From Closterium sp. NIES-65 (lineage: Eukaryota > Streptophyta > Zygnematophyceae > Desmidiales > Closteriaceae): a stretch of DNA of 64,000 bases. The stretch is from positions 219,504 to 283,503 of the forward strand of contig CANXME010002329.1 of NCBI GenBank assembly GCA_948144175.1, given 5' to 3'. The translations under genes were made by a program, and so were the position numbers. Numbering within the stretch: position 1 is the first letter of the stretch; every line of letters starts with the position of its first letter. The notes under the pieces are model-generated. The model made no database searches, was not told the DNA's origin, and saw nothing but the letters and a program-made list of their open reading frames with translations. Positions 55,359 to 64,000 of this stretch are shown here, piece after piece.

Positions 55359-57284
55359 CAATTTCAACACCGCCTCGACGATTCCAACTGAGTGTTTGTC
55401 TGCCTGTCGAGCAGCGCCATTGGTTTGTTCATTTGCAGCGGACGTCCCACGACCTTACCAAAAGCTGATAGCATTCAAGGTGTATGCATCTCTACATCAA
55501 ACATCAAACATTTTCACCCTTTTAAAAATGTTGGGAAGTCAATGTTTCAATTTAATCTGGTGGCAGACCACCCCGCTTGGTGGGCCAGAGACGGGACGTG
55601 CTGGGCTGGGGAATATTGCCAGTTCGATTGAGGCAGTTCAGTTCTGTCAAGCTGTGGTTGTAAAAATGATCTCAAGCTCTGGGTCTTTCATGGGCGCTTC
55701 AACGGCGCCAGCTTCACCGCTTGGCGGGTCCGCTGAAAGCGCATGACGCCGTTTTCGCTTATCTTTACGGGAATCTCATTCGATAGCTGACAGCCTCGCC
55801 TAGGGCCGACGGCGTTCTCAGCTCTTCCGATGGAGTTTCTGAAATTGTCATGACATTGCCCGTGAAAGACGGAGCCAGCAAGCTGTAGAGTTCTCGTGCA
55901 ATATGCGGTAAGACTTCCTATGAGCTCATGCTCTTGCCGCTTGATCATGTATCGCTGCCGACGATTTGTTTTTTTACTTCCGTTAACTTCCTGCATTTCA
56001 TCGTGCGCAATTAAGCCGGCGATCACGAGGCATTCGTGCCGTTGAAGTGCATCGTGACTATGCTGCACGTAGATGAAACCAGATGGGTATGTCTGCTCGC
56101 GTGTAGGCCCTCTCGCAGGGCCTCTGTCATTGGTGGGCCTGGAATCCCCATAAATTCCATTCGTCGGAAAACGCGAACGCGCTCGTTGCTACCTGCAAAG
56201 GTAGTTGTTTTCTGTCACAGCATCTCATCCTCTTGCACTCTCTCCATTCCGCAGGTTGACTGGCATCTACGATAATGAAGACGGAGCTCCAAGTACTGAA
56301 GCTTGATGCTGTTGATGAAGCATTGATATGGTTTTCTTGGAACACAGGGTTCTTGAGGTGATGCTGAGATAGACATGCTATTACTCTATTTGTGGAGCTT
56401 GTGTTTCCGAAGTAGTTCCAGAAGGCTCTCCCAACAGCAAGCCAGCCAGCATCGCTCATGCGTGAAATGCTTGTAGAAATTAATATTTTAAACATGTTGT
56501 AAGGTCCATTTTTTTTATTATCAGAACATGACTATTCCACACGGCTGGGTAGTGCAGAGGTTTGTGTTGAGATGTTCATATCATCGTGAAAATATTGTAT
56601 TAGAGTATTGTACTCCTGCCCACCGAGAATCTTGGTACTTAGCTCCGTTGGGCAACTGGTGCCAGGGACTCGTGTCAGAGGTCTAGTAGTCAAAACCGTG
56701 GCGAAGATTCAGTTGCTTGCCGCACATTCCCAAGGGCTAGAAATCAGATGCGCTCCTCCTTTTCGCTTGTAGTTCCTGATATGAGCGCGGCTGGTCGAGG
56801 CGGCAGAGGGGACTTGGAAGCGGGGCCTGAACCAGCCACGGATTCGGGTCTCGCTTCGGGATTCTCGTCAACCGGAGGGTGGTCGGTGCCGTCCGCCGTC
56901 GATATGCGATGGGTAGGCTGCTATGCTAGCAGTCGCATAGACTGATTAGTGTTACCCGCGCTTATTGCAGCTCAGCGGTTCAGGCTTCGTGCTAGTCGTG
57001 ATTGCGTCTTACGGCGAAGGCTAGACTTTATTCGTTCAGAGTCTCCAGGCTTGAAACGCGGAAAGGCAAATGTAGCGCCAGCTCCTGCGCGACCCTTTCG
57101 CCGTTTTCTACTCCGTCCCGTGCCGTCCTGTCCGCTGGTCGGTCCAGTCCTGCCCGTGTTAAATTGTGTTTCCATGCGAAGACAACTCGCGCTCCTTGTG
57201 TTTATCACATGTCACGCGTTGCTTGTGTTCGCTTCTATCTGAACGCCAGATTCAAGGCACGCCATTTCTCCGCAAGGGTCTTAC
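55359..57284. other. Region upstream of the RING gene; no firm gene
   Basis: No recognisable protein is found. A short frame at 56781-56942 (MSAAGRGGRGDLEAGPEPAT...) followed by GTAGGC could be a 5' exon of the RING gene but cannot be confirmed. Promoter elements cannot be assigned. Confidence 0.35.
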
Positions 57285-60200
57285 ATGTGTCGTCCGTATT
57301 TCAAACCTCCCATGCTGTCCATGCTGCAGAGAGCACCAGGCGGCCAATCGTCAGGTTCCAGTAACGGGGGCTTCACTGGAACGAGCGGGCTGTCGATTCA
57401 GTCCGGTGGTGCACCACCATCCACCCAATCCGGCTTCCCGTTCTCACAGCCGCAGTCCGTCGGCCTCTCAGGATCAGGAGGCCAGGCATCCGTTGCAGCG
57501 CGGGAGCTGATTGTCAATGTCCAACCGCTCGTCTCATTCTCACCCGTAAGCAGCCCAGAGGTTCTTGTCCTTGTGAACAATGAAGATCGGTTTGTCTGAC
57601 ACCCAGTGTTCAGCCTCTGGCGCATTGACTCACTCCTCTCTCGTCCTGCCCTCCCCTACGTGCTCTCTTTTCCCTGCTCTGTGTTCCCTGCTCTCTGTGT
57701 CCTGCTCTCTCCTTCCTGTTCTCTGTTGTTTGCCCGCCAATGTACAGTCATGTTTCTCCTTATGCTGCTCAGCTTCCCTCAGGCTTCAGAGTTTCTGGTA
57801 CGTCATTTCCAACCCCTCCTTGCCTGTCACACCACATTGTGAGCACTTGGACCAGTGCGTAAGGCGTTCCAGTCTCTACTTGGTATCTTCCTGGTTGCTG
57901 CTTATGCAAGCAAATCAACATTTACCTGCATTCATCGCTTTCTCTGCACTGCATACACATCGCTCCTTTCTTCCCTCCCCTCACCTTCCACACGTCCCCA
58001 CTTCCCATCAGCTGTGGGTGTTCATCGGAGCGTTTTGTAGCAGCCATGCTGCGAGGCCTTTCCCTCTACCGCCATCTAGCCAACCAAGCGAGAGCCCAGC
58101 GTGCCTTTGCCCGCCTCCTCGGCCTCCCCCCTTCCTCCACCTCCTTCCTCCTCTCCAATCCATCTGCACTCGCCTCCCCTTTCCCCCCCCTTTGGGCCGC
58201 CGTTCTCGAGTCTTCCCTTCCAGCCTGCAAGGGTGCAGCAGTCCCACTCTCCGACCTCCCCTCCTTCCCCTCTCTCTCCCCTTTCCCCGCCTTTCCCTCG
58301 TCCCTCTCCCCTTCCATCACCCCGTCCTCCTCGTCCGGAAATCTTAGCCAATCCACGTCAGCAGCGGCCAGATCAGCATCGGCTTTAGCTGGAGCTGAGT
58401 CAGCACGAGATGGAGCAGCAGCATCTGCTTCCGCTGCCCAACGTATGCACGTGCAGCAGCCACAGGCACAGGCACTATCAGAGCTCGGTGGGGAGTGGTT
58501 TGGAGTGGGGGAGAGGGGTGGAAGAATGGAGGACGGGTCGTTGCTTGCTGCAAGAATAGGCTCTTTGGTTCGAGCACAATTTGGGCAGCAAGGTGTTTCT
58601 CGACAGCAGCAGCTGCAACAGCGGCAACAGCAGCAAGGGCAGCAGGGGCAGCAGGAGGGGGATCGCATGTGGTTGGAGCACCAGGCGCAGCTGCGGCGGT
58701 TACAACAGCACCTGGGGTTACAGCTGGCTCTCATGCACAGGGAGCTGCAGGCGTCAGGTGGGCAAGAGGTTTTTTAATCGATCCTGCATCGGATAGTGGT
58801 AGGGGTTGCCGTGTTCTTGTCTCTCCCCTCCCACGCGTCCCCATGATCCACGTGTTTGCACCTGGGGTTACAGCTGGCGCTCATGCACAGGGAGCTGCAG
58901 GCATCAGGTGAGAGAGAGGCTTCAAGCCCAACGCCCAAGCCCAATGCCCAAGCCCAATGCCCAAACCCAACGCCCAAGCCCAACGCCCAAGCCCAACGCC
59001 CAAGCCCAACGCCAAGCCCAACGCCCAAGCCCAACGCCCAAGCCCAACGCCCAAGCCCAACGCCCAAGCCCAACCCAGCGCCCAAGCCCAACGCCCAAGC
59101 CCCAACGCCCAAGCTCAACGCCCAAGCCCAACGCCCAAGCCAAACGCCCAAGCCCAACGCCCAAGCCCAACGCCCAAGCCCAACGCCCAAGCCCAACGCC
59201 CAAGCCCAACCCAGCGCCCAAGCCCAACGCCCAAGCCCAACGCCCAAGCTCAACGCCCAAGCCCAACGCCAAGCCAAACGCCCAAGCCCAACGCCCAAGC
59301 CCAACGCCCAAGCCCAACGCCCAAGCCCAACGCCCAAGCCCAACGCCCAAGCCCAACGCCCAAGCCCAACGCCCAAGCCCACGCCCAAGCCCACGCCCAA
59401 GCCCAACGCCCAAGCCCAACGCCCAAGCCCAACGCCCAAGCCCAACGCCAAGCCCAACGCCCAAGCCCAACGCCCAAGCCCAACCCAGCGCCAAGCCCAA
59501 CGCCCAAGCCCAACGCCCAAGCTCAACGCCCAGCCCAACGCCCAAGCCAAACGCCCAAGCCCAACGCCCAAGCCCAACGCCCAAGCCAACGCCCAAGCCC
59601 AACGCCCAAGCCAACGCCCAAGCCCAACGCCCAAGCCCACGCCCAAGCCACCGCCCAAGCCCAACGCCAAGCCCAACGCCCAATCCCAACGCCCAATCCC
59701 AACGCCCAAGTTCAACGCCCAAGCCCAACCAACGCCAAGCACAACCCAACGCCCAAGCACAACCCAACGCCCAAGCCAACGCCAAGCCCAACGCCCAAGC
59801 CCAACGCCCAAGCCCAACGCCCAAGCCCAACGCCCAAGCCCACGCCCAAGCCCAACGTCCAAGCCCAACGCCCAAGCCCAACGCCCAATCCCAACGCCAA
59901 GCCCAACGCCCAAGCCCAACGCCCAAGCTCAACCCAACGCCCAAGCCCAACGCCCAAGCCCAACGCCAAGCCCAACGCCCAAGCCCAACGCCCAAGCCCA
60001 ACGCCCAAACCCAACGCCCAAGCCCAATGCCCAAGCCCAACGCCAAGCCCACGCCCAATCCCAACGCCAAGCCCAACGCCCAAGCCAAACGCCCAAGCCC
60101 AACGCCCAAGCCCAACCCAACGCCCAAGCCCAACGCCCAAGCCCAACGCCCAAGCCCAACGCCCAAGCCCAACGCCCAAGCCCAACGCCGTGTGTTCATC

Positions 60201-61282
60201 TGGGGTTACAGCTTGTGCTCATGCACCTATAGCTGCAGGCGTCAGGTGGACGACAGGCTTCAAGCGGATTTCTCACCTCCGCTTGAGCTCTGATTTGGTG
60301 AATTAGTTCCCACACTTCGTTGCCACGTGCTTGTCTCAGCCCAGGAGTCATTAGTTTCCCTGTGTGTCCCCCTTTCTGCCTGCTCCGTTCCAGACTATGA
60401 TCTGCTGCGTGCACTGGATGCGGACAACACTCCATCTGTCCCTGCCCTGAGCGATGTCGAGATTGCTCGCTTGCCTGCTTTCCCATACAAGCCAAAGAGG
60501 TATGTGGTTTGCTCACTGCCTGATCAATGAAACGAGCCATCAAGACCTCCTACTGGTAGGGCGTTTGGCACCGCTGATGCATCCTCAGCCATTCCCTGCA
60601 CCATGGTGCCGGGCATTGCCGTGACTATCCATTTGCAATGTTTTCCCTTGTCCCTCGTGTAAAATCTTGTAGCGGCGATGGATTTGCTCTGATTGCAGTC
60701 AAGCTGCCCTGCTGCTGGGTCAATTTCACCAAATAATCTCAGTGTGCCTTCAGTAACGCCTCCATGCGTGTCCTGTTTTCTTGCTACACCAGGAGTCGAT
60801 CAGGTGCATACAAGTCACGGCCCGCTTCCTCTTTGCCGTCATTATCATCGCCATCTATACAAGGAGCAGCAGGATCAGCAGCACCAGCTGCATCAGATGC
60901 ATTGGCAGCAGCAGCAGCAGCAGCAACAGGCAGTGCAGCATCATGCAATCCGGTGTCAAGCCAGCAGGGGAAGGAGGGAGATGAGAGCAGAAGCGGCAGT
61001 GAGCAGTGTACAGTGTGTCTGGAGCCTTTCCAGGAAGGCGAGATGGTTCGTCTGCTACCATGCCTACACCAGGTGTGTCACTTCACCGATCCGCCCTGAA
61101 GTAAAGCGTGCAGTGAGATGCACTGAAACCATTGCATTTTGGATGCATGAAATCACAGCAATGTGTCTTCCTCTCTGTTCCCCTCCCTTTGCTTTTGCCA
61201 GTTCCATTCGCAGTGTATTGATCAGTGGCTACAATGCCAAGCCAACTGCCCTATTTGCAAGCACCAGCTTGTGCTGTCATGA
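57285..61282 (+). CDS. RING-H2 zinc-finger E3 ubiquitin ligase
   Basis: Well-supported exons are 58012-58757, 60394-60499, 60793-61072 and 61202-61282, with consistent phases and a TGA stop at the end. An upstream exon 57285-57545 (Ser/Gly-rich, donor TCACCC|GTAAGC) is likely. A 50-nt exon near 57748-57797 would connect the phases but is uncertain, as is the true start. The C-terminal domain is a RING-H2 finger split by the last intron: [20 protein letters not shown], then [13 protein letters not shown] and CPICKHQ. The segment [12 protein letters not shown] just before it is typical of plant RING ligases. Such proteins bind an E2 and ubiquitinate targets; substrate unknown. The middle is Gln-rich ([18 protein letters not shown]). 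Intron after 58757 contains two exon relics and a large minisatellite. Confidence 0.85.
58859..58907 (+). repeat. First downstream copy of the RING gene exon 3' end
   Basis: It repeats the exon end [14 protein letters not shown] with donor TCAG|GTGAGA. The true exon ends at 58757 with TCAG|GTGGGC. Confidence 0.9.
58917..60190. repeat. 13-bp minisatellite (CCCAACGCCCAAG)n
   Basis: About 95 units are present with many small variants. The unit contains no stop in any frame on either strand, so the long Pro/Gln/Ala and Trp/Gly/Leu frames over it are spurious. Both sides carry AGGCTTCAAG (58917 and 60258), suggesting the array expanded inside an originally short sequence. Confidence 0.97.
60199..60245 (+). 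repeat. Second downstream copy of the RING gene exon 3' end
   Basis: It reads GLQLVLMHL and ends TCAG|GTGGAC. It is more diverged than the first copy, with a TAG in the frame. Confidence 0.85.
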
Positions 61283-62246
61283 GACGATTCCTAGTGTGTG
61301 CTAGTAATATATTGCAAGGACACTGATATATGCGCAGCAGTTTGTTGTGTTCTCCCCCCACTAGTCCCACCGTATGTTTACTGCATCGTTTCCACTGTTC
61401 CCTTCTCCAAAATTTAGATAGGTGTCGCTTCTAGAGTAACAAGTTTGCGGTATCAAATTTATGATATCCAGAAAGGGATAAATCACAGTTGTTGTACCCA
61501 ATCACCCTTGGCCCAATCATCCATGGTAGGGGGACCTCTTGTGGTGTCCACATGCCATTCCGGGCTGGGAGCCTGGGAGTACCCCCGGTTATGGGATGTC
61601 CGCCATGTGCATCACATTTCATGCATCATGCATGTACTGTACAACAATCACCCCGGCCTGGTGTGGTGGTGTGGTTTGCAGCAGGGGGACATAGGGGGTA
61701 CTGTACGGTGCGGACAAGTCACCCGCCGCAATTGACTGGGTGATATCTCGCTATTAGCCAATGAAACTCACGATTCACATGGTCACACACGAGGCTGCTC
61801 TGCTTTTGACCTGGACTGTCTGCCAACGAAGCAGGACAGCACTTCTGCGGCTCGCCACGCGTAACCTTTTATCCAATCAAATATCCTTCTCCAACTCCGC
61901 TCCGCTTCCCCCGGACTTCCCTCCCCATTTCAGTCAACCCCTCGTTCGTTTCGCATCCTGCGCTCCCCCAGCCCAAACCAACCCCAAGGTCCCTGGAGAT
62001 GCCATTGTGCCAAATTCCATTCCAAGAAAAGCTCCACATTTTGACAGTTCAGGCATTCACGCATTGGTCGGTTTCGCTGACCTTCCTATTCACCCTTTGA
62101 CATTCGCTTCTTGTTTTGAGCCAGGCTCCCTTGTGTCTTCTTCTCATCTCGTCTATCAAACTCGCTTCGAGAAACTACGACTCGGAGGGAGGTAAAGAAA
62201 GTCGGACGTCAGACCATTTTTCTGGAGTTTCGACGACTTCGCGACC
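61283..62246. other. Intergenic region between RING and aminotransferase genes
   Basis: It probably contains the RING 3' UTR and the aminotransferase promoter and 5' UTR. No gene, tRNA or repeat is recognised. Confidence 0.5.
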
Positions 62247-64000
62247 ATGGCTTCCAGCGAGAAGGTTCTGCGAACGGACACAATGAACGAGAATGTGCTC
62301 AAGACGGTGTACGCCGTCCGCGGCGAGCTCTATCTGCGAGCCGCGCAGCTTCAAGCCGAAGGCAAGGAGGTACGCGAATGACATTGAAGTTGAATCCGTG
62401 CGAATTGTCACTCAGCCTTACAGTATAGTTCACCCCATGATGTCTCTATCAACATGCATGTTCCTCCTTGCCGACAATGCTGACACCTGAAGCATGATGT
62501 TAACATCATGCATGTTATTGATTTGTTTTCCCGTCCGAGTTCCTTGCTTTCGTGCAACTGCAGATCATCTTCACGAACGTCGGCAACCCGCATTCTCTCG
62601 GCCAGAGAAGCCGATGACTTTCCCTCGCCTCGTGAGTCCCCTTCCATTTTCCACGCGTTCTTGTTACCAAATCTCCACTGTTCGGCCTTAACTCTTCTCG
62701 TCATTACAGATGCCTACATTCTGTCTACCATCATTCCGACGGAGCTTTGAAATATCAATTTCCGTCGTCGGTTCTATCAAGTTCTAAACGCCTGAAATGT
62801 GCGACTTTTCTCCTCATCGTCATCCCCAAGGTCCTCGCTCTCGCGGAGGCGCCCTTCCTGATGGAAAAACCCCGAGACCGCCAAGCTCTTTCCAGCGGAC
62901 GCCATTGCTCGCGCTAAGAAGTACCTCTCCTTCACCACAGGCGGAATCGGTGAGTCGAGTTTTCGACACGCGTAAAAAACGCAGAGTGAGTGTTTGGAGA
63001 GGCCAACAGAAAGGCGGAATGCGTGTCTGGATAACGCGGTCAAGTTCCGAAGCGCTTCAAATAATCACTTGCCAGGCCATTAAGTTCCAAGAAGGCTACT
63101 AGAAGCTTGTCCAATGCAAGATCTGCTGGCATTGCCATTTGCTCAACAGCTGTTAATAGGATTCTGTTCACATTAGGAGAAGCGTCTCCACTTCATAAAT
63201 CTCGTGTTTTTCTCACCATCTTGAGGATGTCCACATATCCACATTTCCACCTTCCCTGTTTTTGCGCGTTTCCTTCCCCTACTGGCTCCCCTCTCAGGCG
63301 CGTACAGCGACTCCCGCGGACTGGCGGGCATCCGCAAGGAGGTGGCGGAGTTCATCGCCAAGCGGGACGGCTTTCCCTCGTGAGTGCATTCCGCTGCTGT
63401 AGGGAAGGGGAGCGAGACTGAGAATGGCACTAAACGAGACTGGGACTAATACGGAGGCTGACAGAGATCTGGAGTCTATAATACGAGCGTTGCTTAAAAC
63501 ATGCTTTCCTTTGTTCGAAATGGGGAAACTGCCAATCTTCTTTCTTTCTTCTCTTACTACCTTCAGTTTCGTCCCTCTCCTCATCTTCCATCGCTCATCT
63601 CTCCACTGCTTCGTCTCCCTCCGCTTCGTCCCCTCCCCTCTCTCCCTGCTGACCACATGCCAACTGGGTGCAGCGACCCCGATAAGATCTACCTCACGGA
63701 CGGCGCCAGCAAGGGAGTGGAGCGCATGCTCAACGTGCTCATCCGCAACGAGAAGGACGGGGTGAGTATCAAAAGAACCGGCGCATTTTCCTCAGCGCTC
63801 ATTCGCATTCGACGCAACGCTCTCGGTCGCGCGATGCTCCCTTCTAAGTATCTCCCCGCACTCATCTCCCTGCACCGCTTCCTACGCCCTTCTGTTTTTC
63901 CGCCTCCCTTTCCCACCCCCTGCCCGCCGTCTTCCCCCCATCCCCAGATCCTGTGCCCCATCCCGCAGTACCCGCTGTACTCCGCGTCGATCGCGCTGCT
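62247..64000 (+). CDS. Alanine / glutamate:glyoxylate aminotransferase, 5' part, with two frameshifts
   Basis: Exons seen are 62247-62369, 62564-62631, 62831-62949, 63298-63379, 63674-63761 and 63948 onward. The start ATG begins MASSEKVLRTDTMNENVLKT. Family segments are YAVRGELYLRAAQLQAEGKE, IIFTNVGNPHSLGQ, VLALAEAPFLM, FPADAIARAKKYLS, AYSDSRGLAGIRKEVAEFIA, DKIYLTDGASKGVERMLNVL and CPIPQYPLYSA. This PLP enzyme interconverts alanine and pyruvate, and in plants the glyoxylate form works in photorespiration; which one this is cannot be told. Two extra bases in AGAG (62604-62607) and one extra A in the run at 62865-62869 break the frame and create an early TGA; together they restore it. Either the copy is decaying or the assembly has small errors. 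The PLP-binding lysine lies outside the window. Confidence 0.88.

Noticed and set aside
55688..56495. Minus-strand frames upstream of the RING gene
   Set aside because: No domains, no splice support and no similarity that I can recognise.
58806..60306. Very long Pro/Gln/Ala frames on the plus strand and Trp/Gly/Leu frames on the minus strand
   Set aside because: They all derive from the 13-bp unit, which has no stop in any frame; several frames are open at once and none has a domain.

Overview
The window comes from a nuclear genome of the green lineage, most likely a streptophyte alga or an early-diverging land plant. It has spliced genes with GT-AG introns, plant-type Ty1/copia and Ty3/gypsy elements primed by initiator-Met tRNA, a GH30 hydrolase carrying an SPPP-type proline-rich stalk, a plant/algal alanine aminotransferase, and the flagellar central-apparatus gene PF16/SPAG6, which implies a lineage with motile cells. 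I cannot name a species. All exon boundaries were read by eye; where a gene is complete, the exon lengths were checked to sum to a multiple of three.

Layout. Positions 1-1660 (-): 5' part of a bacterial-type GH3 (NagZ-like) gene. 2713-8784 (+): an intact, young copia element with LTRs that look identical and a perfect 5-bp target duplication. 9029-11402 (-): secreted GH30 hydrolase. 12560-21141 (-): PP2A regulatory subunit B/B55, 12 exons, 550 codons. 22142-29159 (-): PF16/SPAG6, 9 exons, 915 codons. 29737-55015: transposon-dominated block with a truncated gypsy fragment, a chromodomain gypsy element (32610-44652) interrupted by a nested copia (35459-43033), a broken uncharacterised gene (45265-48343) and a 180-bp tandem repeat split by a third copia (48952-54529). 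55060-55358: CA microsatellite. 57285-61282 (+): RING-H2 E3 ligase gene. 62247-64000 (+): alanine/glyoxylate aminotransferase, running off the end.

The most unusual signal is in the introns. In four genes (GH3, PP2A-B55, PF16, RING) many exons are accompanied by extra partial copies in the adjacent intron. The copies follow a polarity rule: those upstream of the intact exon carry its 5' part and usually its acceptor site; those downstream carry its 3' part and donor site. This is what tandem duplication with a breakpoint inside an exon would leave behind if one intact exon is always kept. In PF16 one such copy has grown into a 13-copy, 136-bp satellite. The introns are therefore built partly from exon debris and partly from minisatellites with strong purine/pyrimidine strand bias.

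The resident genes are unrelated housekeeping or specialised functions and show no operon-like logic. Many long open frames in the window are artefacts of minisatellites and were left out.
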